A DNA stretch of 64,000 bases from SVTX01 sp045602385 (lineage in GTDB: Bacteria; Bacillota; Clostridia; Oscillospirales; CAG-272): positions 1 to 64,000 of the forward strand of contig JAZSBL010000023.1 in NCBI GenBank assembly GCA_045602385.1, given 5' to 3'. Position 1 is the stretch's first letter. Each line of letters opens with the position of its first letter. Made by a program: the position numbers and the translations under genes. Of this stretch, positions 52,401 to 60,754 are shown one piece after another. The notes under the pieces were generated by a model. It was given only the letters and a program-made list of their open reading frames with translations, was not told where the DNA came from and ran no database searches.

Positions 52401-53096
52401 ATGGATAACGAGAAAAGAGATACAAAAAAAGAGGAGAATATTGACAAGATAGAGGAGATAAGCGAGAGCGGCGGCATAACCGCAAGGGGCGGGGGAGTGA
52501 ACATTCACTGCCTTTCTATCATAGGCCAGATAGAGGGGCACTACATGCTGCCTGAGGGGCAAAAGGCTACGAAATACGAGCATATAATCCCGATGCTTGT
52601 ATCTGTCGAGCAGGACGAGGAGATAGACGGGCTTTTAGTCCTTCTCAACACGATGGGCGGTGACGTTGAGGCGGGGCTGGCGATTGCAGAGGTCATCGCA
52701 TCAATGACAAAGCCTACTGTGTCGGTGGTGCTTGGCGGCGGTCACTCGATAGGCGTGCCGCTTGCGGTGTCGGGCAAGCGCTCCTTTATCGTGCCGAGCG
52801 CGACTATGATGATACATCCCGTCAGAATGAACGGGCTTGTCGTCGGTGTTCCGCAGAGCTTTACCTATTTTAAGGAAATGCAGAGGCGGATTGTTGATTT
52901 TATCTGCACACACAGCAGGGCAAATCCAAACAAGATCGAGGAGCTTATGATGCGCCCCGACATGCTTGCTACCGACGTTGGCTCAATAATTGAGGGCAGA
53001 GAAGCGGTGGAATACGGTATAATCGACGAGGTGGGCGGGCTTGACCGCGCGCTGGAGTGTTTGCGAGAGATGATAAAGGAGCAATCAAGCAAATGA
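52401..53096 (+). CDS. ClpP-like protease of the TepA type
   Basis: A 231-residue member of the ClpP/crotonase fold. The catalytic Ser116 is in GGGHSIG and His139 in MMIHPVR; the Asp is near 187-192 (PDMLATD). A charged N-terminal tail precedes the domain. Related to Bacillus TepA, linked to clearing or processing exported proteins. I start at ATG 52401, with GTGGAG upstream. Ends at a shared terminator. Confidence 0.85.
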   Translation: MDNEKRDTKKEENIDKIEEISESGGITARGGGVNIHCLSIIGQIEGHYMLPEGQKATKYEHIIPMLVSVEQDEEIDGLLVLLNTMGGDVEAGLAIAEVIASMTKPTVSVVLGGGHSIGVPLAVSGKRSFIVPSATMMIHPVRMNGLVVGVPQSFTYFKEMQRRIVDFICTHSRANPNKIEELMMRPDMLATDVGSIIEGREAVEYGIIDEVGGLDRALECLREMIKEQSSK

Positions 53097-53103
53097 TACA
53101 AAA

Positions 53104-53138
53104 ACGGCAGAGGAGTGCATCCTCTGCCGTGTGTTTTT
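53104..53138. terminator. terminator between convergent tepA-like and AGCS genes
   Basis: A 10-bp stem ACGGCAGAGG/CCTCTGCCGT is flanked by A on the left and T on the right. Confidence 0.85.
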
Positions 53139-53142
53139 GTTT

Positions 53143-54576
53143 TTATTCTTCTATTTTGGGTTCGTTCTTCTTTGCGAAATGCTCGCGTGTGGTCTTTACG
53201 ACTACGCCTGAAAGGGCGATGAGCGCGATGAGGTTAGGAACTGCCATAAGCGCATTGAAACAGTCTGTTATCTTCCAAACGATGCTAAGCTCTGCTACCG
53301 AACCTATGAATACGAAAATAACGTATACAGCTCTATATGCAAGAACTGCCGCGCGTCTGTGCTTGGGGAAGACATAGCCTGCGCAAACCTCGCCGTAGTA
53401 AGCCCATCCGAGAATCGTTGAGAGTGCGAAGAACACGGTTGCAACGGAAATAATGATCGTTCCAACGTAGGGCAATGCCTCGCCAAATGCGGCACTGCTA
53501 AGAGATGCACCGTTAACCTGTACAGCGCTCTCTCCAAACGCAAGAAACTCACCCGCGGATTGTGTATAAACGTTGGATGTCAGAACCACGAGAGCGGACA
53601 TCGTGCAGATGATGATCGTGGTAAAGAACACTTCAAACACGCCCCAGAAGCCTTGCTTTGCGGGATCCTTTGTGCTGGATGCCGCGTGCGCGATAGGTGC
53701 GCTACCGAGACCTGCCTCATTTGAGAATACTCCGCGATTGACACCTGTCCTCATTGCCGAGAGAATGCTGTAACCTGCAACTCCGCCGAACGCCGCCTTG
53801 AAGTTGAATGCCTCTCTGAATATAAGAGCGAATGCCTCGGGGATCTTTTCTGCGTTAAATATGAGAGCCACGATTGCGGAAATAATAAACAGGACCGCCA
53901 TAACGGGAACGAGCTTCTCGTTGATGGATGCGATTCTCTTTACTCCACCGAGGATTACTACTGCAACGATGATTGTGAGGATGATACCGGTTATCCACGT
54001 TGCAACGCCGAAGTTCTTATTGAAAACGTCGGATATCGAGTTTGACTGTGTTGCGTTACCCGTACCGATACAAGCGATCATTGCAAAGATTGCAAACATT
54101 GTCGCAAGCCAGCCCCACTTTTTGCCAAGGCCGTTCTTGATGTAGTACATCGGGCCGCCCATGTATGCGCCTTCCTCGTTTGTTTCTCTATACTTAAGAG
54201 AGAGAACTATCTCGGAATATTTTGTGACCATACCGAGGAGCGCGCTGACCCACATCCAGAAAACCGCACCGGGTCCGCCGATGACGAGAGCGGTTGCGAT
54301 ACCTGCGATGCTACCCGTGCCGATAGTTCCTGCCAAAGCGGTTGTTACCGCCTGGAAGGGGCTGACGCTTCCTGCCTCCTTCTTGTGAAGGTTCTTGTCG
54401 AAGAGCGTTCCGATTGTGTTTTTCATTGTGTAGCCGAAGCGACGGAACTGCAAAAATCCTGATTTGATCGAAAGGAAAAGGCCGCCTGCAATCAAAAGCA
54501 CCATCATTGCGATGCTGAGAATGTTGCTATAAACAAAGTTAAGGCCGCTTTCCATTAATGCAATTATCTGATCCAA
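53143..54576 (-). CDS. AGCS-family sodium:amino acid symporter (second copy)
   Basis: A 477-residue transporter with about eleven membrane helices. TALAGTIGTGSIAGIATALVIGG and the SNEAGLGSAP loop are family signatures. It is longer than the symporter at 19416 and differs in these loops (the other has GVGNIAG and GCGTAP), so the two probably differ in substrate. The conserved loop reads GTGSIAG instead of the usual GxGNIAG. Stands alone. Confidence 0.9.
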   Translation of the reverse strand: MDQIIALMESGLNFVYSNILSIAMMVLLIAGGLFLSIKSGFLQFRRFGYTMKNTIGTLFDKNLHKKEAGSVSPFQAVTTALAGTIGTGSIAGIATALVIGGPGAVFWMWVSALLGMVTKYSEIVLSLKYRETNEEGAYMGGPMYYIKNGLGKKWGWLATMFAIFAMIACIGTGNATQSNSISDVFNKNFGVATWITGIILTIIVAVVILGGVKRIASINEKLVPVMAVLFIISAIVALIFNAEKIPEAFALIFREAFNFKAAFGGVAGYSILSAMRTGVNRGVFSNEAGLGSAPIAHAASSTKDPAKQGFWGVFEVFFTTIIICTMSALVVLTSNVYTQSAGEFLAFGESAVQVNGASLSSAAFGEALPYVGTIIISVATVFFALSTILGWAYYGEVCAGYVFPKHRRAAVLAYRAVYVIFVFIGSVAELSIVWKITDCFNALMAVPNLIALIALSGVVVKTTREHFAKKNEPKIEE

Positions 54577-54794
54577 AGATTTATCTCCTTGTGTTTTAGA
54601 TTATGCGATCCCGAGGTGCAAATTTTTATCAAATTCGACTCCGCGCGACGACACCGGATAAAATTATATCATATTAATATAAATATATCAAGAGGAATTT
54701 TCATTTTAAAGAAAAAAGTGTCAAAATTTACAAAAAGACGCGCCAATTTAGCTATATATATAACAAATATGAAGAAAATATCCGCCAAAAACAC

Positions 54795-54821
54795 AAAAAA
54801 GGCACGGTTATTCACCGTGCC
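54795..54821 (-). terminator. terminator of the acyltransferase gene
   Basis: An 8-bp stem GGCACGGT/ACCGTGCC is followed by T on the minus strand (A at 54795-54800). The rest of the 54577-54849 gap is AT-rich; I see nothing else in it. Confidence 0.8.
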
Positions 54822-54849
54822 TGTGTTATCAAGCGTTGATTGTTGAGGC

Positions 54850-56061
54850 CTACACACTCGCCTTTTCGGTCTTGCGGACCTCGTTTAGTCTGTCAAGGAA
54901 GCAGACCCATTTTACGGTTGAATTGGGTTCTGCGGGCGTGACGTAAACGAGCTTGTTGTTTATGTATATATCAAAGTGGTCGCCGGGGGATACGGGAAAG
55001 GCGCCAATCTTTTCGGGCTGTATACTGAATTCTATCGGCTCGCCGTGGAGCGTTCCCGAAATCTTGAATATATCCTTGTCCATATAGACCTCGCCCTCGC
55101 CCGCGTTTGAGTCCATAAAGCCGTCCTTTCCGCAGCAGCCGAGGATCGCCTTAGTGGAAAGGAATTCGGTCTCTACGTCTATGGTGCTTTGCTGCCACTC
55201 GAACCACTCGTTTACGCGCTCAAATGGAGCATTGTGAAGACGGTAGAAGGAGTCGAGGGTGGCGTCAAGTCCGCACTCGCAGCGGATATGGCCCTCTGAC
55301 GCCGTGATAGTGCCTTCCTTAAGACATTTGGGGCACTTGAAGAGTATTCTGTCAACGCCGCGGGATATATCCTTGCTCTTGTATTCCACGCCTGCCATTG
55401 CAAGCTCGTCGTCGTTTTCTATTGCCCTCGCGGTGATCTCGCGTATCTCGTCCACGCTCGCCTTGGCGACCTCGTCGGCGGTGAGCAGGCGCTTTACGCT
55501 TGAGTGTATTTTGCCCTGTCTGCTGTCGCCCTTGTCGCGCCATTTCGGAAATGTGAGGTATGCGCCCTCTGCCTTCCATGCGTAAAGGTCAACGCCAAGT
55601 CTTTTGATAAGCTCTGCCGTTCCGTCCGCTACGGGAAGCGTATGGCCGTAGCAGGAAAGTCTGCCTTCGGCGAAGATCACAAGCACCGCGCCCTCCTTCT
55701 TTGCTCTCATCACATTTCTGATGGTGGAGATATCCGCGCAGAACATCTTCTTCGTTATAACGTGCATGAGCTTTAAGAGCCTTGCGGTGGATGGGATACG
55801 TGTAAAATGCTCGCTGACTATGTAGGTCGGGCGCACGGGGTAGAGCGTCATACCCGAGATCATGTGGTCCTCGTCCGAGGTGTGTGTTGCCACGATGATT
55901 GCGGGGCCTTTGATGTCCTTTACTATTTCGTTATCGTAGGTTATTCCGTATTTCTTTGTGTACTTCGGCTTAAGATATGCGCATGCCGCAGCGTAGAAAA
56001 TAGGATTGACCTTGCCTATACGCTTTTCCGACTTCTTTTTGGCGTTTTTGTTCTTATTCAT
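54850..56061 (-). CDS. PlsC-like acyltransferase with inserted zinc ribbon
   Basis: A 403-residue protein. Residues from about 45 onward match 1-acyl-glycerol-3-phosphate acyltransferases: HTSDED (HX4D catalytic motif) and FAEGRLS (EGR/EGT motif). After about residue 235 comes a zinc-ribbon-like segment (CPKC and CECG), then a C-terminal beta-rich domain of about 150 residues that is not part of standard PlsC. The role is probably phospholipid or glycolipid acylation at the membrane. I take ATG 56061 as start; GTG 56073 is possible. Confidence 0.75.
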   Translation of the reverse strand: MNKNKNAKKKSEKRIGKVNPIFYAAACAYLKPKYTKKYGITYDNEIVKDIKGPAIIVATHTSDEDHMISGMTLYPVRPTYIVSEHFTRIPSTARLLKLMHVITKKMFCADISTIRNVMRAKKEGAVLVIFAEGRLSCYGHTLPVADGTAELIKRLGVDLYAWKAEGAYLTFPKWRDKGDSRQGKIHSSVKRLLTADEVAKASVDEIREITARAIENDDELAMAGVEYKSKDISRGVDRILFKCPKCLKEGTITASEGHIRCECGLDATLDSFYRLHNAPFERVNEWFEWQQSTIDVETEFLSTKAILGCCGKDGFMDSNAGEGEVYMDKDIFKISGTLHGEPIEFSIQPEKIGAFPVSPGDHFDIYINNKLVYVTPAEPNSTVKWVCFLDRLNEVRKTEKASV

Positions 56062-56159
56062 AATGCATCTCACAGTAAGTTATTTGCGCTGTGCGCCTGT
56101 GGTTATTATAGCATTTTGGGGTGGGGTTGTCAATATGTTTTGCGGTTGTGTTGGAATGT

Positions 56160-56283
56160 TGTTCATAATATGAAATTTTCACCGCCGTGGGATAAGCGTT
56201 GGACTTGTGAGAACACCGCCCGAGTTCGGGCGCGGGCACTGCCCGCCCGCGAGTCTACGAGTTCAAGAAGCGGCTTGCGCAAA
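56160..56283. repeat. GC-rich structured intergenic sequence
   Basis: GC-rich, with inverted CGCCCGAGTTCGGGCG and GCGGGCACTGCCCGC hairpins side by side. It is unlike the AT-rich surroundings and has no good coding start. I believe similar stretches recur in clostridial genomes, where they are sometimes mis-called as genes. The remainder of 56074-56440 holds only the terminator below. Confidence 0.4.
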
Positions 56284-56284
56284 A

Positions 56285-56320
56285 GAAATAAGCCGATGGG
56301 AAATCCCATCGGCTTATTTC
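56285..56320. terminator. strong hairpin terminator
   Basis: A 16-bp perfect stem (56285-56300/56305-56320) has a 4-nt loop. It lies between the 56441 gene (whose transcript it would stop) and the GC-rich repeat. Confidence 0.7.
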
Positions 56321-56440
56321 TGTGAGTAATCTAAAATTTTGATACCATTTCAAAATGGGTGCAAATTTTAGTGTTATGGGTGCATTTTCCTATTAGGCTT
56401 TGCCCCCATTTTCTATTTAAATTAAAATCACCTATCAAGT

Positions 56441-57517
56441 TTATTTATCAAATACAAAAATATAGTTTTGATCTGACCAAGTTGCAAAGGAAAAATCTTT
56501 TGCTATGTAGAAATCCTCAAACTGAAGCTCGCCATTATCCTTTGCTCGAAGCTGATAGCAGTCGTGCACCTCTCTGTCAATACGACCGCCCATGACTTCT
56601 TTTTCCAAGTTAACAACAAAGGCATTGGGGTTCTCCTTCATATCGTCAAGATCGAACGCAAAACCTATTGTGTATCTCGACAGAACGAACGCGGTATTTT
56701 TATCTACATTAAGCCACTCACCGTTCACACACGTATAAACACCTTCAGGTAAAACATATGTGTTGTCGTCCCAGAAATACTTAAGTTCGCTGGTAGAAGT
56801 GAAGGTAACTGTATCACCAACCTGCGTTACCTTTGCACATACTTGAGTGGATTCTGTGTTGTAATTGTAGAGACTGTTTATAGTATAGCTCTTACTCTTA
56901 GTCTGAAGAGTTTCAATAATAGTAGCAACCTCTTCATTGCTCATATCAGATGTGTTTTCTCTTACTTTTGAAACAGCACCGCCGATAGCTCCAATGACAA
57001 TCATGGCAACAATGACGATAACTGAAAGCAAAGCCTCTTTACGGGGCGACGATACGATAGTGCCCTTTTCACCGAGCTTTTTTTCTAATCTTAAGTGCTT
57101 AATAAGTCTTACAACAATTTCGGCAGGCACGAGATAAAAAGCAACCACTGCAACTAAAAGCGCTACCGCGCACTTCATAAACGGACCGACTAAAACAGAA
57201 TCAATTTTGCTTACGTCTCTTTTGTTTCCATACTGATCAATCTCGTACTCCTTGTATTGAAAATCGAATAAGGAACCAAATCCCGAGAACCAAAATTTGA
57301 GAATGAGAGGTCCGCACCAAGTTACAATAAGAGCGAGCATTGGAATGCTTCCCAAGGGACCCGCGCCAAATGCATTAAGCACAATGCTTAAGGCGGCCCC
57401 CACCAAACCTATGAAGAATAGAAGAAACCTTTTCTTGAAGGCGTCAAGGTTATCTTCCAACTTGTAGCGCACGTCCGCAAGATGCTGATCTTCTTTGTAG
57501 TCAATTGTGTCTTCCAT
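56441..57517 (-). CDS. four-helix membrane protein with extracytoplasmic domain
   Basis: A 358-residue protein. About 35 charged residues lead into four membrane helices (near 37-58, 62-82, 117-145 and 170-190). A C-terminal soluble domain of roughly 165 residues, rich in beta strands, follows. No family is recognised. CAGGAGG lies nine bases before the ATG at 57517. It is preceded by a long structured leader that ends in an intrinsic terminator only 12 bases before the ribosome site, so its expression must rely on read-through. Confidence 0.7.
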   Translation of the reverse strand: MEDTIDYKEDQHLADVRYKLEDNLDAFKKRFLLFFIGLVGAALSIVLNAFGAGPLGSIPMLALIVTWCGPLILKFWFSGFGSLFDFQYKEYEIDQYGNKRDVSKIDSVLVGPFMKCAVALLVAVVAFYLVPAEIVVRLIKHLRLEKKLGEKGTIVSSPRKEALLSVIVIVAMIVIGAIGGAVSKVRENTSDMSNEEVATIIETLQTKSKSYTINSLYNYNTESTQVCAKVTQVGDTVTFTSTSELKYFWDDNTYVLPEGVYTCVNGEWLNVDKNTAFVLSRYTIGFAFDLDDMKENPNAFVVNLEKEVMGGRIDREVHDCYQLRAKDNGELQFEDFYIAKDFSFATWSDQNYIFVFDK

Positions 57518-57541
57518 TGTTTTTCCTCCTGAAAATGAAAT

Positions 57542-57570
57542 AAAAAATGCGGCAACCGAAGTTAACCGCA
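57542..57570 (-). terminator. intrinsic terminator inside the 5' leader of the 56441 gene
   Basis: Minus strand: TGCGG with inner TTAAC, loop TTCG, GTTG and CCGCA, then six T (57542-57547). It lies between the structured leader and the ribosome site, as in riboswitches and attenuators. Confidence 0.8.
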
Positions 57571-57756
57571 TCGAAAAACGCAAACTCCGATTGTCGCTAC
57601 ACAAACTGAAGATAGAATTAGAGTATCTCTACCATAATCACTTCGTGGAATTTGCGATTTTACCAAATTCATAAAAGTAATTATGGCGAAAAAAGGGTAT
57701 AATTATCCCATAAAAGAAAAAAATACCGCCAATTCTAACTATTCAGTTTGTGTAGC
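57571..57756 (-). ncRNA. candidate structured leader RNA
   Basis: The predicted transcript starts at its own 15-bp closing stem: GCTACACAAACTGAA (57756-57742) pairs with TTCAGTTTGTGTAGC (57610-57596). Nested inside are TAGAATT/AATTCTA (57737-57731/57619-57613), GGCG/CGCC (57730-57727/57688-57685), a 12-bp stem AAGTAATTATGG/CCATAATCACTT (57675-57686/57632-57643, one G-U pair), and GAATTTG/CAAATTC inside that. A small TAGAG/CTCTA hairpin and a terminator follow. I recognise no known riboswitch. A mobile inverted-repeat element (MITE) is the main alternative. Confidence 0.6.
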
Positions 57757-57762
57757 ATACTC

Positions 57763-57791
57763 ATTATACACCTTTTAAATAAATATTTCAA
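57763..57791 (-). promoter_or_regulatory. SigA promoter of the structured leader
   Basis: Minus strand: TTGAAA, a 17-bp spacer, TATAAT. The start of transcription should fall at about 57756, exactly where the closing stem begins. Confidence 0.8.
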
Positions 57792-57831
57792 TAGTTTTTG
57801 GACAGAAAAAGAGAAGAATTTATAAAAAGAT

Positions 57832-57883
57832 ATAAATTGAACGATACCCCATAAATTGAACGAAAGGGGTATAAAATGAACGA
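57832..57883. repeat. three 13-bp direct repeats (iteron-like)
   Basis: ATAAATTGAACGA occurs at 57832-57844 and 57851-57863, and ATAAAATGAACGA at 57871-57883: spacings of 19 and 20 bp, about two helical turns. They lie 40-92 bp upstream of the minus-strand promoter. ATACCCC/GGGGTAT brackets the middle copy. Probable protein-binding sites. Confidence 0.65.
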
Positions 57884-57953
57884 TTTACATTTTACAAATA
57901 AAAACAAAAAGGCTTGCAAGGACGAAGCTATCCTTACAAACCATACAGATTTA

Positions 57954-58119
57954 ATGAAATCCTGCTTTGCAGGATGAAATCCAAACAAGTTTGGATGAAA
58001 TCTTCGGCGTGCCGCCACAGATGAAATCAAATCCGCCACTTTTGAACCTTGCGAGGCAAGATTTCATCACAAAGTGATTTCATCCACGAAGTGGATTTAT
58101 TCCGCAGAAGGCGGATTTA
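57954..58119. repeat. array of short hairpins joined by GATGAAATC/GATTTCATC
   Basis: Successive small palindromes (ATCCTGCTTTGCAGGAT, ATCCAAACAAGTTTGGAT, ATCACAAAGTGAT, ATCCACGAAGTGGAT, ATCCGCCTT-type) are separated by GATGAAATC. After about 58040 the linker appears as its complement GATTTCATC. No coding frame is convincing. It looks like a dispersed intergenic repeat next to a tRNA. Confidence 0.6.
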
Positions 58120-58123
58120 GTTG

Positions 58124-58161
58124 AAAAAGACTCAAGATTGTATCCAATCCCGAGTCTTTTT
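58124..58161 (-). terminator. terminator of tRNA-Leu
   Basis: AAAAAGACTC (58124-58133) pairs with GAGTCTTTTT (58152-58161), with an inner GATTG/CAATC. T follows on the minus strand. Confidence 0.85.
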
Positions 58162-58162
58162 C

Positions 58163-58247
58163 TGGTGCGGAAGACGGGACTTGAACCCGTACAGTGTGAA
58201 CTACACGCCCCTCAAACGTGCGCGTCTGCCAGTTCCGCCACTTCCGC
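58163..58247 (-). tRNA. tRNA-Leu (anticodon GAG)
   Basis: 85 nt with a 7-bp acceptor stem (GCGGAAG with CTTCCGC), a long variable arm typical of leucine tRNAs, the T arm GGGTTCAAGTCCC and an encoded CCA (58163-58165). The loop TTGAGGG has U33 and anticodon GAG (58213-58211), reading CUC/CUU. Confidence 0.95.
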
Positions 58248-58411
58248 ATATAAAACACCTTTATTTTGTTACTCGAAGAAGGTCTCCGAGGGTTCTTTCG
58301 GCATCTCTGCCGCGAACATTTGATATTATACACTACAAAGTGCGGTTTGTCAATACCTTTTTGCAAAAAAAATAAAAATATTTTTTGTGGCTTTTTCTTG
58401 TGCACAAAAGT

Positions 58412-58449
58412 GAACACCCTCGACCTTTTTTTGGCGGTAGAGGGTGTTC
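58412..58449 (-). terminator. terminator of the DUF1538/PII-like operon
   Basis: GAACACCCTC (58412-58421) pairs with GAGGGTGTTC (58440-58449). It lies ten bases beyond the stop of the PII-like gene. Confidence 0.7.
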
Positions 58450-58459
58450 GCGGACATAC

Positions 58460-59134
58460 TTAGTCAACTATTCTGAATCCTGCGGTTTCGGTAACCGGGA
58501 GCGCGAATACTATCGGATGCGCGCCGTCTGCGTAGGTATAACCGGCGATCGCCTTCATAATATCGGATCTGATCTCCTTTTTCGCGACTATGTACGTGAT
58601 CTCCTTTTCATCGGAGATCGCCATTCCGAAGAATTTGTCGGTTCCCGCCGATGCGGTGCCCTTGGCCTTTACTATTGTGCCGCCGCGCGCGCCCGCTTCG
58701 CGAGCCGCGTTCATTATCTCGTCGCTGTGGCCCTTGGCGCAAATCGAAACTATAAGCTCCATATCTATTTTCCTTTCGTCACTTGTGTTTTGAATGTTTT
58801 CCTCGTCTGCACCCTTGAGTATGTGATCAAGTACACGTCTTGATGCGAGTGCCGAGAGGGGAATCGCCATTGCTATTCCTCTGTCCGGGCGGTCTATTTC
58901 CATTTCGCGGACAAGTCCACGCTTAAGCTCTGCGAGCTTATTGTGCGGGACGAGTGACTGCATCAGCATCTTCTCGCTCTTTTCAAGTCCGAGGAGTCCG
59001 AGCGTCTTTGAGTTAGCCGCGCCCTGACATATAGAGCTGTATATAGGAGCCGCGCCGTGTGAGCGGTAGAATTCCGAAAATTCATTCTCGTCGGTCTTTT
59101 TGACAATCGTCATAAAGAGATATATGTTTTGCAT
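58460..59134 (-). CDS. double PII-like regulator
   Basis: A 224-residue protein made of two PII-like halves (about 1-105 and 122-224). The second contains LIVSICAKGHSDEIMNAAREAGARGGTIVKAKG, the usual ligand-loop region of PII relatives. It lies 18 bp after a DUF1538 membrane protein. The arrangement parallels GlnK beside AmtB: I infer that it senses a nucleotide or metabolite and controls the membrane partner. The Tyr51 uridylylation-type T loop is not obvious. Confidence 0.72.
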   Translation of the reverse strand: MQNIYLFMTIVKKTDENEFSEFYRSHGAAPIYSSICQGAANSKTLGLLGLEKSEKMLMQSLVPHNKLAELKRGLVREMEIDRPDRGIAMAIPLSALASRRVLDHILKGADEENIQNTSDERKIDMELIVSICAKGHSDEIMNAAREAGARGGTIVKAKGTASAGTDKFFGMAISDEKEITYIVAKKEIRSDIMKAIAGYTYADGAHPIVFALPVTETAGFRIVD

Positions 59135-59152
59135 ATTTCGTGGCTCCTTTCT

Positions 59153-60754
59153 TTAAACGTTAATAAAGTCAAATGAGAATTCTATGATTTCAACTCCGCT
59201 GCTCTTGATCTCATTTGGAAGTCCGACAAGCTCGATGACCTCGTCGTCCGCCTCTGCAACGGTATCTGCGGCAGCTGTCTTATTGAGCTTAAGCTTATAC
59301 ATGACACCCGCTATCTGGATCGATACGGGGGGAGCCATTGCGATAAGTGCGATCGTTCCGAATGCATCTATCATTACGCGGTCTGCCGCGCCTCTCACCT
59401 CGCAGAGTCCGATGGCGAGGGGAAGCATGAAGGTTGCCGCCATTACACCTGAGGCAACTCCGCCTGCGTCAAACGCGATAGATGTGAAGAGTCCGGGGCA
59501 AACAAAGGACAACGCGACGGCTATCGCATAGCCTATGATCAGGAAGGGCAGGATCGGAATGCCCGTAAGCGCGCGAAGCATTGCTATACCCGATGCCACG
59601 GCAACTCCAAGCGCCATAGCCATTGGAATGACCTTGGGCGGTATCGCTCCCGACGTAGCTTCCTCTACCTGCTTATTAAGCACTCCCACCGCGGGCTCTG
59701 CGTACGTCATGCAGAAGCCTATGATCATTCCTACGGGAATGATTATCCAGGCGAATGCTCCCATACTTCCAAACGAGCTGCCAAGATAGCTGCCAACGGG
59801 CATAAAGCCTACGTTTACACCCACAAGGAAGAGGATCATTCCCACAAATACATATCCCGCACCGATGGCGATCTGCGCCATTTCTCGCTTGTGCACGCGC
59901 ACTGTGAGGAACTGATAAATTATGAAAAATGCGATAATGGGAAGAAGTCCCATAAGCACGTCGCCGACGATGTCGGGGATCGCGGAAACAAAGGATATTC
60001 CCATTTCCTGCGAGTTCTCAAAGCTTGGAACAGAGTGTGGGGTGTAGAAAATTTTTTCAAATCCGCCCGCAAGCCCCATTACAAGCACCGAAATTATAGG
60101 ACCTATAGAGCATATCGACATAAGGCCGAATGCTGAGTCGTCCTCGTTTTGCGAGGATATTGCCGCGATACCTGCGCCGATGGACATTACGAAGGGAACA
60201 GACATAGCGCCCGTGGTAACTCCGCCCGCGTCAAATGCAATTGCCAAGAATTTGGGGTCGACAAGGTAGGAGATCATTGCAAGGACGATAATGATTCCGT
60301 ATCCGATAACGAGTATGTATCTGAATTTAACGTTGAAGATTATTCGCATGACCGCAACGACAAGGAAAAATCCAAGTCCCGCCGCGACGGCTAAAATGAA
60401 TGCGAATTTCTGATCGCCCGTGTATCCCGCCAGAACGTGGAGGTCGGGCTCACTTATGGTAATAAGCACGCCTACGATAAGCGAAATTATCGCGATTATC
60501 GGAATGTTTCTTGATTTTGTGAGATTGGCGCCTATATGTCCGCCGATGCGCTCCATTGAAAGCTCGGCGCCAAGGGAAAAGAGTCCCAGGCCGACGATAA
60601 GCATACATGTACCGACTACAAAAGCAAGGAAGATTCCGTTCGGCAGGGGGCATATCGTAAATGACAGAAGAAGAATGATCAGCGCTATCGGCAATACCGA
60701 GGCGCAGGATTCCTTTATCTTTTCTATCAGTGTCTCAAGCCGTTTTTTTCTCAT
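59153..60754 (-). CDS. DUF1538 membrane protein (internal duplication)
   Basis: A 533-residue membrane protein with about 12-14 helices. Two homologous halves each carry the signature FDAGGVTTGAMSVPF (first) and FDAGGVASGVMAATF (second). The duplicated AGGV re-entrant-like loops resemble those of transporters. The family's substrate is unknown to me. Co-transcribed with the PII-like gene, which suggests an allosterically controlled channel or transporter. Confidence 0.85.
   Translation of the reverse strand: MRKKRLETLIEKIKESCASVLPIALIILLLSFTICPLPNGIFLAFVVGTCMLIVGLGLFSLGAELSMERIGGHIGANLTKSRNIPIIAIISLIVGVLITISEPDLHVLAGYTGDQKFAFILAVAAGLGFFLVVAVMRIIFNVKFRYILVIGYGIIIVLAMISYLVDPKFLAIAFDAGGVTTGAMSVPFVMSIGAGIAAISSQNEDDSAFGLMSICSIGPIISVLVMGLAGGFEKIFYTPHSVPSFENSQEMGISFVSAIPDIVGDVLMGLLPIIAFFIIYQFLTVRVHKREMAQIAIGAGYVFVGMILFLVGVNVGFMPVGSYLGSSFGSMGAFAWIIIPVGMIIGFCMTYAEPAVGVLNKQVEEATSGAIPPKVIPMAMALGVAVASGIAMLRALTGIPILPFLIIGYAIAVALSFVCPGLFTSIAFDAGGVASGVMAATFMLPLAIGLCEVRGAADRVMIDAFGTIALIAMAPPVSIQIAGVMYKLKLNKTAAADTVAEADDEVIELVGLPNEIKSSGVEIIEFSFDFINV

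Noticed and set aside
54577..54849. Glycine riboswitch upstream of the second AGCS symporter
   Set aside because: AGCS genes often follow glycine riboswitches, but the conserved core was not found here. The leader is simply AT-rich.
56160..56283. Protein-coding end or tRNA in the GC-rich stretch
   Set aside because: No cloverleaf can be drawn and no start with a ribosome site is present; it folds into simple GC hairpins.
57876..57977. 33-residue protein starting MNDLHFTNK
   Set aside because: A fair ribosome site exists, but the frame runs from the 13-bp repeats into the hairpin array. I think it is part of repeat sequence; not supported as a gene.
57954..58119. CRISPR array
   Set aside because: The repeats are short palindromes of varying sequence and spacing, and the linker changes orientation. 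No cas genes are present.
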